Positions 43,977 to 51,862 of a DNA stretch of 64,000 bases are shown here, piece after piece. Position 1 is the stretch's first letter; each line of letters opens with the position of its first letter. The stretch is from Endozoicomonas sp. SCSIO W0465. Its GTDB lineage: Bacteria > Pseudomonadota > Gammaproteobacteria > Pseudomonadales > Endozoicomonadaceae. The notes under the pieces were generated by a model. The model had not been told where the DNA came from, made no database searches, and saw only the letters and a program-made list of their open reading frames with translations. Made by a program: the position numbers and the translations under genes. The stretch spans positions 5,372,001 to 5,436,000 of the forward strand of contig NZ_CP092417.1 of NCBI RefSeq assembly GCF_023716865.1. Direction: 5' to 3'.

Positions 43977-45239
43977 TCAGCCAAACTTTGGCAGAGCCCC
44001 CATCAAATCAAGACCCGCCAGCACCATGGCCGCAATACCAAAAAGGAAGATCAGTATCATTCTCAGGATCCCGCCCGGCACCTGGTAGCCACCCTCACCT
44101 CGCTGACGACCAACCCAGGCCATCGCCACCGGAGAGAGAATGCAGAAAATAACCAGCACCAGCCCGGCAAAGCCAATGGCAGTAATAAAACCATTGGGCA
44201 GGAACACACCCAACAGGGTTGGAGGAATAAACGTGATCGCACCTGTTTTTATGCGGCCCAAAAAGCTGTTATCGAAACCAAACAGGTCCGCGATGTAATC
44301 AAACAGACACAGGGCAACGCCAAGGAATGAGCTAGCCACCGCCATATTGGCAAACCACTGCAATACATTCGAAATATTCACATTAAGGCCAGACTCGGAA
44401 AGTGCGCCCAGCATATCGCCAATATTGCCTCCGGCAGCAATAATGGTCGGAAACGTTTCACGAGGCAGGTTGCCAAAGAAACTGAGCTGCCACATGGCAT
44501 AAAACGCCAGGGCCAGCAACGAGCCCGCCAAAAGAGCAAACCTTACCTGCCTTCCATCTTTATTGAGATAGCGGGTGATACTGGGCACAGCGGTCTGCAT
44601 ACCAAAACTGACCGTCAGAAAGCCCAATGATCCAAAAGAGAAAGGAAACACTTCGGCAAACGAGAGGCCCGGCATCAGATAGTCAGATGACGCATTACCC
44701 AGCAAGCCACTGATACTCCACAGAAAAGCAATCACCATTCCGCCAACCAGCACCGTACTGACCCGGTCAACGGCACGGGTTCCGCTTATTACGATAGCCG
44801 CAAGCACCAGGGCAAAAACAAAGCTGGCCATCGGCGGGGAGAGAGAGACACCATCTACGGCCTCCAGAGAGTACGTAATGATGGAACTGCCTCCCGAGAT
44901 GTAGGCATAAGTCAGGATGTAACAGAGAAAGGCAACCGAAGCACCGTTGACAACACGACCAAAAGAACCAATGGTGCCCTCGGCAATGGAATCAAAACTC
45001 GCCCCCAGAGGAAAGCGCAGATTGGCTTCCAGTAGATAGAGTGATGCACTGTACATGCAATACCAGGTAAAGACCATCAGCAGCATTGAGTAACCAAACC
45101 AGAGACCGCTGGTGGCCACCGGCAGTGAAAACATTCCGGCACCAATCGCAGTACCGGCTACGATCACCGTTCCTCCAAGAACCGAACCCTGCTTCCCGGT
45201 AGAGCCCGCAGAACTTTCCGTTATAACTGCTTCAGACAT
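43977..45239 (-). CDS. Aromatic amino-acid permease (HAAAP family, Mtr/TnaB/TyrP type)
   Basis: A 420-residue inner-membrane proton symporter for tryptophan and/or tyrosine. The N-terminal GGTVIVAGTAIGAGMFSLPVATSG is the family signature of the first helix, and about eleven membrane segments follow (for example FVFALVLAAIVIS, FALLAGSLLALAFYAMW, GAITFIPPTLLGVFLPNGFITAIGFAGLVLVIFCIL). Length agrees with Mtr/TyrP (403-415 aa). trpR is the next gene upstream on the same strand (gap 103 nt), which points to tryptophan or tyrosine as substrate and to control by TrpR. No TrpR site was found directly before this gene, so it might be read through from trpR. Exact substrate unresolved. Confidence 0.9.
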   Translation of the reverse strand: MSEAVITESSAGSTGKQGSVLGGTVIVAGTAIGAGMFSLPVATSGLWFGYSMLLMVFTWYCMYSASLYLLEANLRFPLGASFDSIAEGTIGSFGRVVNGASVAFLCYILTYAYISGGSSIITYSLEAVDGVSLSPPMASFVFALVLAAIVISGTRAVDRVSTVLVGGMVIAFLWSISGLLGNASSDYLMPGLSFAEVFPFSFGSLGFLTVSFGMQTAVPSITRYLNKDGRQVRFALLAGSLLALAFYAMWQLSFFGNLPRETFPTIIAAGGNIGDMLGALSESGLNVNISNVLQWFANMAVASSFLGVALCLFDYIADLFGFDNSFLGRIKTGAITFIPPTLLGVFLPNGFITAIGFAGLVLVIFCILSPVAMAWVGRQRGEGGYQVPGGILRMILIFLFGIAAMVLAGLDLMGALPKFG

Positions 45240-45342
45240 TCATAATCCTACTGCTATTGGAACTATATACTTATTGAACTCAGGACCTTTATGAAATCAG
45301 GGCCTTATTCAGCTCAGTTTTATCTGTTTAGACACTAATTAT

Positions 45343-45615
45343 TTAAATCTGTTCAATCATGGCTATTTCAGTAGCAGACAGCCTTTTCAGATAATTTGAA
45401 CCTCGGGTTACTTTAGCGATACTCACCCCGATCCGCGCAGCTATCTCCCGTTGAGACTCTTCTCCCGAAAGCAGGGCCCGCATAATGGCCAATCTTGAGC
45501 CAATGGCATCCCGCTCTTCTTGAGTCAGTAACACCCTCATAACCTCATAGAGCGCTTCCAAATCCTGCTGTCCCTTCAGCAGTTTGATTACCTGAAACCA
45601 GGACTCAGTCTTCAT
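45343..45615 (-). CDS. trpR: Trp operon repressor
   Basis: A 90-residue tryptophan-activated repressor. EALYEVMRVLLTQEERDAIGSRLAIMRALLSGEESQREIAARIGVSIAKVTRGSNYLK covers the dimer core and the helix-turn-helix (SQREIAARIGVSIAKVTRGSN) with the ITRGS-type recognition helix of TrpR; the family length is 90-108 aa. The first gene of a likely two-gene unit with the aromatic permease. A palindrome matching the trp operator lies 27 nt before its start, so it probably represses itself when tryptophan is plentiful. Confidence 0.93.
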   Translation of the reverse strand: MKTESWFQVIKLLKGQQDLEALYEVMRVLLTQEERDAIGSRLAIMRALLSGEESQREIAARIGVSIAKVTRGSNYLKRLSATEIAMIEQI

Positions 45616-45642
45616 ACCTTGTTCAACTTATCTCAGCCATCT

Positions 45643-45660
45643 GTACTGATTCAACAGTAC
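45643..45660. promoter_or_regulatory. TrpR operator before trpR
   Basis: GTACTGATTCAACAGTAC: half-sites GTACTG and CAGTAC are perfect inverted repeats with the 18-bp size of the E. coli trp operator consensus (GTACTAGTTAACTAGTAC). Its location 27 nt upstream of trpR supports autoregulation. A further GTAC follows at 45665-45668. The rest of the gap 45616-45959 shows no gene. Confidence 0.7.
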
Positions 45661-45959
45661 AAAAGTACAGAAGCCACAGATATTACGGAAAATACTAAAA
45701 ACAACAACTGAAATAATCATAAATTCTGATTCTGGCTGAACCAAACGGACGGACACCCGCAAAAATGCCACAGGGTCGAAAATGGAGTTATCAACACGAC
45801 ACCAGCGGTTGCCGTTTTTTTAAGTAAAAGCTGGACTGGGTATCATTCTGGTCAATGGATTTTATCGTTGGGCAACCTCCGAATATTAATTAACAATATG
45901 AAGTGCAACAAAAACAACTACATTTGATGAACTGTATTCTTAAGCTCAGGGGTCACCAG

Positions 45960-46961
45960 ATGCCAGACAGAAGCATAACTGTGGGAATAATTTGCGGAGG
46001 CCCCTCCCCGGAAGCCAGTGTCTCACGACTTTCAGCGGGTCGCATCAGCTCACCCCTGGCGAAAAACTATAAGAAAGTAGTAACCCTTGAACTGGATGAA
46101 ATGCTGCCCGCCAACCTGACCTTCCATCAGGTCGATGTTGTTTTTCCCGTTGCCCACGGCCCAATGGGAGAGGATGGTTGCCTGCAGGGGCTACTTGAGA
46201 TAATGGGCATCCCTTATGTTGGGTCAACAGTCTTGGGAAGTGCCTGTGCTCTGGACAAAGTCACCACCAAGCGTATATTGCAGGCTGCGGGTATCCCCAT
46301 GGCAAAAGATTGTGTCATGTCCCATAGAGACCCATTAAACCGGTCTGTCAGTCAATGTATTGATACTCTCGGGGAAAAGGTCATTATCAAGCCTGTTGCT
46401 CAAGGGTCCGGGATCGGCATTCAATTTGCCCAGGGTGAGGAAGAGCTGACAGAGTGCCTCAGAAGCGGCTTTGAGAAAGATGAGCGACTACTGGTGGAGA
46501 CATTTATTCATGGCAAAGAAGTCACTGCCGGCGTACTTGAGCTGGATACCACACAAGTTCTTTCTACCACAGAAATTATTACGCCTGACAATGCCTGGTA
46601 CGACTATACCCACCGCTACACACCGGGCTTGAGTGAACACATTATTCCCGCCCGCATTACGGATTATCAGAGAAGAAGAGTTCAGGAGATCGCTCTGCAG
46701 GCGCATCAACTCGTTCGCTGCAGGGATATCAGCCGGTCGGATTTCATCGTCCCGGCGAGTGGAGAGCCGATCTTTTCCGAAATCAACAACCTTCCCGGAA
46801 TGACACCGACCAGTTTGTTTCCCGATGGAGCAAGACATGCCGGAATAGAATTTGAAGAACTGATATGCCGATTAATCGACAACGCCATGCTTAGAAAGGA
46901 GAAAACGTTAAATAAAAATGATTACTGGCCAACCCCTGAGTTGAATGTTCCCCTTCAGTAG
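45960..46961 (+). CDS. D-alanine--D-alanine ligase family protein (ATP-grasp)
   Basis: A 333-residue ATP-grasp ligase of the Ddl family, which joins two D-alanines for peptidoglycan. Seen in order: ICGGPSPEASVS (first substrate Glu), VFPVAHGPMGEDGCLQGLLEIMGIPYVGS, ALDKVTTKRIL, KVIIKPVAQGSGIGI, LVETFIHGKEVTAGVL and FSEINNLPGMTPTSLFP (metal Glu/Asn). The ATG at 45960 has AGGGG 8 nt upstream and is preferred to GTG 45903. It is transcribed alone, converging with pth. It departs from common Ddl at the first glycine motif and in INNLPG, so another dipeptide or depsipeptide ligase is possible; the main ddl of such bacteria normally sits in the mur cluster. Confidence 0.8.
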   Translation: MPDRSITVGIICGGPSPEASVSRLSAGRISSPLAKNYKKVVTLELDEMLPANLTFHQVDVVFPVAHGPMGEDGCLQGLLEIMGIPYVGSTVLGSACALDKVTTKRILQAAGIPMAKDCVMSHRDPLNRSVSQCIDTLGEKVIIKPVAQGSGIGIQFAQGEEELTECLRSGFEKDERLLVETFIHGKEVTAGVLELDTTQVLSTTEIITPDNAWYDYTHRYTPGLSEHIIPARITDYQRRRVQEIALQAHQLVRCRDISRSDFIVPASGEPIFSEINNLPGMTPTSLFPDGARHAGIEFEELICRLIDNAMLRKEKTLNKNDYWPTPELNVPLQ

Positions 46962-46981
46962 GCAGACACCAGAGACAAACC

Positions 46982-47596
46982 TCAGGCAGAGAAAGTATGC
47001 AATTCCTGAACTGCTTTGGATCGTTTGCCATGCAGAGCTTCAGGTGTTACCCGGATGGATTCATCAATGACAGCATCAATCTTTTGCCGCTCTGCAACCG
47101 ATGGTTTAGTCAACACATAGTTCACCACATCCTTGCTGTTTCCGGGATGGCCGATGCCAAGACGAAGCCGCAAAAACTCACGATTGTTTCCAAGGGAAGA
47201 AATAATATCCCGGAGACCATTATGGCCACCATGACCACCACCCTGCTTCAAACGACCAACGCCGGCAGGCAAATCAAGTTCGTCGTGAACAACAAGGATA
47301 GATTCCGGGGGGATTTTGAAGAAAGTTGCCATGGCACCAACGGCCTGACCACTTCGATTCATAAAAGTGGTAGGATTAAGCAGGCGAACGTCCTGTCCGC
47401 CTATTTGTACACGGGCAGTCATGCCAGAAAACTTCGTTTCTGGCTGCAAGACCACACCGTGACTTCTTGCTAACTGCTCAACGTACCAGAAGCCGGCATT
47501 ATGACGGGTATCTTCATACTGTGCTCCGGGATTTCCCAGCCCCACGACCAGTCGAATTGACTCTGTTGAGGATAAGAGTTCCGAAGTTTTTACCAT
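46982..47596 (-). CDS. pth: Peptidyl-tRNA hydrolase
   Basis: A 204-residue esterase that frees tRNA from stalled peptidyl-tRNA. Motifs: VVGLGNPGAQYEDTRHNAGF with Asn22 and the catalytic His32, LNPTTFMNRSGQAV, VVHDELDLPAGVGRLKQGGGHGGHNGLRDI with the essential Asp and His, and RLRLGIGHPG. About 12 residues longer at the N terminus than E. coli Pth. It follows rplY by 21 nt and ends 20 nt from the convergent Ddl-type gene. The usual pth-ychF linkage is broken here. Confidence 0.96.
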   Translation of the reverse strand: MVKTSELLSSTESIRLVVGLGNPGAQYEDTRHNAGFWYVEQLARSHGVVLQPETKFSGMTARVQIGGQDVRLLNPTTFMNRSGQAVGAMATFFKIPPESILVVHDELDLPAGVGRLKQGGGHGGHNGLRDIISSLGNNREFLRLRLGIGHPGNSKDVVNYVLTKPSVAERQKIDAVIDESIRVTPEALHGKRSKAVQELHTFSA

Positions 47597-47617
47597 AATG
47601 CCTCAGCCTCCCGATGG

Positions 47618-48229
47618 TTATGCTTCGCCAGCTTCTTCAGCCGCTTCGGATTCTTCAGAACCACCACGAGTAGCCTGCACACTGGCAATATCGAGATCCT
47701 GACCGTGAGCGATAACTTCAACGCCTGCCGGAATGGTCAGATCGCTCAGGTGAACGTGGCCACCCACTTCAACCTTGGCCATGTCAACTTCGATGAACTC
47801 TGGCAGGTCGCCCGGCAGACACTTGATTTCAAGATCTACACGGTTGTGTACGATCGCACCACCAGCTTTCACGCCGACACACTCGTCTTCATTAATGAAG
47901 TGCAGAGGCGCATTCGTGGTAATCTCATGGTCTGCATCAACACGCAGGAAGTCCAGATGCATGGCGAACTCTTTAGCAGGATGACGCTGAAGATCCTTCA
48001 GGATAGCCTGCTGCCTGGCACCATCAACAACCAGCGTCAGAACCTGAGAGTAAAAAGCTTCAACTTCCAGAGCCTTACGAATAACCTTACCTTCCAGAGT
48101 GATCTGTACAGGCTCAGCCTCACCACCGTAGATGATACCAGGAACCAGATCAGCACGACGGAGGCGGCGGCTCGCACCTTTCCCGATATCCTTACGTGCT
48201 GTTGCGTTTAAAACGATTGCTTCAGACAT
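47618..48229 (-). CDS. rplY: 50S ribosomal protein L25/general stress protein Ctc
   Basis: A 203-residue two-domain form of bL25 that binds 5S rRNA. The N-terminal domain (LNATARKDIGKGASRRLRRADLVPGIIYGG) is the 5S-binding part; the C-terminal TL5 beta-domain (VGVKAGGAIVHNRVDLEIKCLPGDLPEFIEVDM) follows, then an acidic Ala/Glu tail (EESEAAEEAGEA). Start at 48229 chosen because GGAG precedes it and MSEAIVLNATARK is the family start; the frame runs on to 48289. It lies between prs and pth, as in Pseudomonas. Confidence 0.95.
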   Translation of the reverse strand: MSEAIVLNATARKDIGKGASRRLRRADLVPGIIYGGEAEPVQITLEGKVIRKALEVEAFYSQVLTLVVDGARQQAILKDLQRHPAKEFAMHLDFLRVDADHEITTNAPLHFINEDECVGVKAGGAIVHNRVDLEIKCLPGDLPEFIEVDMAKVEVGGHVHLSDLTIPAGVEVIAHGQDLDIASVQATRGGSEESEAAEEAGEA

Positions 48230-48284
48230 GATTATCTCCAATATACCTGCCACCACCTTGCGACCAGGCAGAAACAGGTTTTCT

Positions 48285-48303
48285 AACAAAACCCCACAAG
48301 GGG
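48285..48303 (-). terminator. Weak hairpin with T-tract after prs
   Basis: Minus-strand CCCC-TTGT-GGGG followed by TTTTGTT lies between the prs stop and the rplY start. The 4-bp stem is short (extra C residues could extend it slightly), so it may attenuate rather than stop transcription. Confidence 0.3.
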
Positions 48304-48376
48304 GGATTCAAAGGTGCGATATCATACCGGCATAGCATAAAAAAGCAAAATATGTTTCCCGCACCAGACCGGGTAT

Positions 48377-49318
48377 TTACTGAAACATCGCACTGATGGA
48401 CTCAGCGTTACTGATTCTGCGCACAGATTCTGCCAGTAGAGGGGACATATCCAACTGACGAATTTTATCCAGAGCCTGAGCTGCAGGGCTAAGCGGGATG
48501 GTATTAGTTACCACCAGCTCATCCAGCTGAGAGTTAGCTACATTTTCCAGGGCCCGGCCAGAGAGAATTGGATGAGTACAATATGCATAAACAGCTTGTG
48601 CACCTTTCTCTTTCAGGGCCGCAGCCGCCTGACACAGGGTACCGGCAGTATCCACCATATCATCAACAAGGATACAGGTGCGTCCGGAAACGTCACCTAT
48701 GATATTCATCACTTCACTCTTGTTGGCCTCTGGACGACGCTTGTCAATAATAGCCAGATCAGAGTTCAGACGCTTGGCCACTGCACGGGCACGAACCACA
48801 CCACCATGGTCTGGTGACACCACCATCACATCGCTGTAATCGCGACGCTCAATATCGTCCAGAAGAATGGGCGAGCCGTAGACGTTATCCACAGGAATAT
48901 CGAAGAAGCCCTGAATCTGGTCTGCATGCAGATCAACCGTCAAGACCCGGTCCACGCCCACACCAGCAATCATATCCGCAACCACTTTGGCACTGATCGG
49001 TACACGGCTGGAACGAGGCCGACGATCCTGGCGGGCATAACCAAAATAAGGCAGCACGGCCGTTACTCGAACCGCAGAAGAGCGGCGCATGGCATCTGCC
49101 ATCACCAGCAGTTCCATCAGGTTATCATTGGTTGGCGCACAGGTTGACTGAATAATGAACACATCCCGGCCACGGACATTTTCCTGAATTTCTACAGCGC
49201 ACTCGCCATCACTGAAACGGCCAACGTAAGCCTTGCCAAGTGGGATATGCAGGTGATTGACAACTTTGTGAACCAAATCCGGATTTGAGCTGCCGGCAAA
49301 CACCATCATTTTCGACAC
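48377..49318 (-). CDS. prs: Ribose-phosphate pyrophosphokinase
   Basis: A 313-residue enzyme making PRPP from ribose 5-phosphate and ATP for nucleotide, His and Trp synthesis. Signature segments: FSDGECAVEIQENVRGRDVFIIQST (ATP loop), PYFGYARQDRRPRSSRVPISAKV, DLHADQIQGFFDIPVDN (metal His), and the PRPP-binding CILVDDMVDTAGTL. Length is standard (315 aa in E. coli). Minus-strand order ispE, tRNA-Gln, prs, rplY, pth is the classic gammaproteobacterial order. Confidence 0.97.
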   Translation of the reverse strand: MSKMMVFAGSSNPDLVHKVVNHLHIPLGKAYVGRFSDGECAVEIQENVRGRDVFIIQSTCAPTNDNLMELLVMADAMRRSSAVRVTAVLPYFGYARQDRRPRSSRVPISAKVVADMIAGVGVDRVLTVDLHADQIQGFFDIPVDNVYGSPILLDDIERRDYSDVMVVSPDHGGVVRARAVAKRLNSDLAIIDKRRPEANKSEVMNIIGDVSGRTCILVDDMVDTAGTLCQAAAALKEKGAQAVYAYCTHPILSGRALENVANSQLDELVVTNTIPLSPAAQALDKIRQLDMSPLLAESVRRISNAESISAMFQ

Positions 49319-49463
49319 GGGAAACTACCTTGCTTGGATACTGGGCGTAGGTGGAAAAAATCGAGTAACAAGAGAGGGTTCAGACAGAACATCGTCTAAA
49401 TAATCAACATCAATAGACGATAGGAAACGATTTTCGGTACAACGGGGCACACGGACAGCATTC

Positions 49464-49538
49464 TGGCTGGGGTGGAGGGATTCGAACCCCCGCATGTCAG
49501 GATCAAAACCTGATGCCTTACCGCTTGGCGACACCCCA
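49464..49538 (-). tRNA. tRNA-Gln (TTG), copy 3
   Basis: Identical 75-nt tRNA-Gln between ispE and prs, the position where pseudomonads also carry it, so this is probably the ancestral copy and those at 19265 and 42318 arose by duplication. Anticodon TTG, encoded CCA. Confidence 0.97.
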
Positions 49539-49633
49539 GTAAATCTCTTTATCAATCCGTGCACAATCCAGGCCGATTTATCGTAGTTAACATCAAAGCA
49601 ATCTTAAGCAATAACGAGCAATCAACAGCTGAA

Positions 49634-50602
49634 TCAAGCGCCATACATAACATCTGCCAGCTGCAAGTCTGTATGCAAAGGCGAACGATTAACGCCACGT
49701 GCCACGAAACTGCGTAGCCTTGATGTATCATCTGTACTCTTGGTACGTGTGACACCCAGAGTCAGTTCAGCCTGTGCCGTTAACGCCTGTTCACGACTGG
49801 CAAACCGGGCAAATATTGATGCCCCGGAACCACTCATCATGGCTCGCCCGATGCTCGAATCTGCGAGATTATCCAACAGAGAGAGCGTTTTATCAACCTC
49901 GGGGTACAGTGAACGGACCAGAGGTTCGAAATCATTTCGCCACTGTTGCTTTCGTAGATGCTCCTGATTGTTATCGGGAGCCTGATCAAGAGCAACACCC
50001 TCTCGATCAAGAACGTCGCGCACTCTAATCGGCAATGAATCTCTTGTCAAATCGCTGTGTCCGTACATCGTGGCGGTATTAACCTGTGCATTCGGAACCA
50101 CGACAAGGAACCACGATTCCCGAAGCTCGACAGGAGTGAGAATTTCACCAACTCCTTCGGCAAAAGCGCTGTGTCCACGGACAAAAACCGGAACATCAGC
50201 ACCCAGCCTTAAACCGAGTGCCGCCAGATGATCAATAGTAAGATTCAATCCCCATAAGGCATTGAGCCCCAACAACGTGGTCGCCGCATTGGAACTACCA
50301 CCACCAAGCCCTCCCCCTATGGGAAGCTGTTTATCGAGAAAAATCTTTGCACCCTGCTGACAACCAGTCTCCTGCTGAAGAAGACGCGCAGCCTTAACAA
50401 TCAGATTTTCTTCTGGCTCCACCCCTTCAAGATTGGTAACCAGCTCAATACCCGCATCGCTGTTGGCCATAGTCAGCTGATCACCAAAATCCAGAAACTG
50501 AAAAAGCGTTTGCAGGTTATGATAGCCATCAGGCCGACGACCTGTGATATGCAGAAACAGGTTCAACTTGGCCGGGGCTGGCAACACCAGTTCTGTCAGC
50601 AT
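49634..50602 (-). CDS. ispE: 4-diphosphocytidyl-2-C-methyl-D-erythritol kinase
   Basis: A 322-residue GHMP kinase of the MEP isoprenoid pathway, phosphorylating CDP-methylerythritol at the 2-OH. Motifs: PAPAKLNLFLHITGRRPDGYH at the N terminus with the catalytic Lys, the ATP loop LPIGGGLGGGSSNAATTL, LGADVPVF with the catalytic Asp and MMSGSGASIFARF near the C terminus. The tail is about 30 residues longer than E. coli IspE. Normally immediately downstream of lolB; here a plus-strand ORF lies between them. Confidence 0.95.
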   Translation of the reverse strand: MLTELVLPAPAKLNLFLHITGRRPDGYHNLQTLFQFLDFGDQLTMANSDAGIELVTNLEGVEPEENLIVKAARLLQQETGCQQGAKIFLDKQLPIGGGLGGGSSNAATTLLGLNALWGLNLTIDHLAALGLRLGADVPVFVRGHSAFAEGVGEILTPVELRESWFLVVVPNAQVNTATMYGHSDLTRDSLPIRVRDVLDREGVALDQAPDNNQEHLRKQQWRNDFEPLVRSLYPEVDKTLSLLDNLADSSIGRAMMSGSGASIFARFASREQALTAQAELTLGVTRTKSTDDTSRLRSFVARGVNRSPLHTDLQLADVMYGA

Positions 50603-50806
50603 CCAGAAGACTCCCAGAACACTTTATTAAAAAAAACCGTCATCATTCATCATAATGGTTCAAAAAGCGCAATACAGCATCATAACGGAAATCCCTGATA
50701 AAAAAACTTCAGACTTTGAACTTAACACCGGGAATCTGATCAAAAAGTCTGGTCGCTACCACTGAATCATCCAAACCCACAAATCATGCAAAAGAGAATT
50801 GAAACT

Positions 50807-51115
50807 ATGTCTTATGACTTTCAAATGAAAGGATACGGCGAACAAACGTGGGTAAATTGTACCTATAACGTAGCACCCATGTTTTATGCTGCAAAACCTG
50901 GTCAAGGAATACACGTTATCGAAGGCATGGCAGGAGAGCGCGCAGTAAAGGTGCTATTGGAGATCCGTAACTACATGGTTGAAAACAAAAGTGCAATGGA
51001 GGCTCTGAATCCAGAAAATGGATGGGGAAGTTACCATGATACCGTTAATAGAGTATTAGACAGACTTATAACCATTTCTCAAGACTACCCGGAGGGTATA
51101 TGGGAAATAAGCTGA
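50807..51115 (+). CDS. Small conserved protein of unknown function, 102 aa
   Basis: A 102-residue soluble protein: MSYDFQMKGYGEQ, then CTYNVAPMFYAAKPGQGIHVIEGMAGERAVKVL and ALNPENGWGSYHDTVNRVLDRLI. The TYNVAPM...GWGSY pattern recalls small uncharacterised proteins of actinobacteria and phages (YNVSPMY ... NPxNGWGxY), from memory only. ATG at 50807 has AAGAGA upstream; the frame also has an ATG at 50786. It lies on the opposite strand between lolB and ispE, genes that are normally adjacent, and so looks like an insertion. Possible toxin-immunity or phage-related role is speculation. Confidence 0.65.
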   Translation: MSYDFQMKGYGEQTWVNCTYNVAPMFYAAKPGQGIHVIEGMAGERAVKVLLEIRNYMVENKSAMEALNPENGWGSYHDTVNRVLDRLITISQDYPEGIWEIS

Positions 51116-51143
51116 CCGAAAATCACGTTTGACTGGCAGACCG

Positions 51144-51767
51144 TTAAAGCTGCCAGTTATTAATTACCAGACTTAATTGAACGTTACCACGACTAACAAT
51201 AAGTTGAGCAGGTAAACGCTGACTGCTGCCCAGCCCATACTTCTGATAAACAACCATCCAACCCTGTTGTTCAATTTTTTCAGGGTAACCCAGATTATTC
51301 AGTTGAATCAGAGCATTGCTGCCCGGAGCCGGAAGCCCCCTGATCCAGTACCTTAGATTACTGACTGGGAACTGCCACCCGGTCAGGGAATAAAGCAGCA
51401 TTTCAGGGGACGGTCCATAACGGGTTTCATCGGATGCAGTTACTGACACACCCTGACGATTTCCTGAAACACTGGCAACCGACACACCCAAGGGACCATC
51501 CAGGAACAGCATGTATTCATCCCCACGCTGTCGCCAATCAAGCGACATAGTGCCTGATTGCCCGGGAACCCTCATATTAAGGCGTCCTGTCATCTCCCAG
51601 GACTTAATCTGCCCCAGACGCTCCTGATGTCGCTGCCAGCGCTGTTCTTTCTCTTCATCACTGACTTGACTCCCAGAGTCAACCGTTCGGGATGCACAGC
51701 CGGAAAGGATTAAAAAAGAGAGAACCAGTAAAATTCTTAAACCAGAAAAGTATTTATCAACACCCAT
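51144..51767 (-). CDS. lolB: Outer-membrane lipoprotein receptor LolB
   Basis: A 207-residue lipoprotein that accepts lipoproteins from LolA and inserts them in the outer membrane. Lipoprotein signal LRILLVLSFLILSGC with lipobox LSGC, then the LolB/LolA-like beta-sheet fold: WEMTGRLNMRVPGQSGTMSLDWRQRGDEYMLFLDGPLGV and the LPSEMLLYSLTGWQFPVSNLRYWIRGLPAPG-type segment, here SPEMLLYSLTGWQFPV. ATG at 51767 preferred to TTG at 51782. Sits between the TPR lipoprotein and ispE as in Pseudomonas. Confidence 0.93.
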   Translation of the reverse strand: MGVDKYFSGLRILLVLSFLILSGCASRTVDSGSQVSDEEKEQRWQRHQERLGQIKSWEMTGRLNMRVPGQSGTMSLDWRQRGDEYMLFLDGPLGVSVASVSGNRQGVSVTASDETRYGPSPEMLLYSLTGWQFPVSNLRYWIRGLPAPGSNALIQLNNLGYPEKIEQQGWMVVYQKYGLGSSQRLPAQLIVSRGNVQLSLVINNWQL

Positions 51768-51862
51768 TCCCGTACACACCAAGCCGTTTTATGCGTAGAC
51801 ATCTCGTCACCGTGGTCATGAACATAACCACTGAAGACGCAACATTTACTTTTTGAAAAAAA

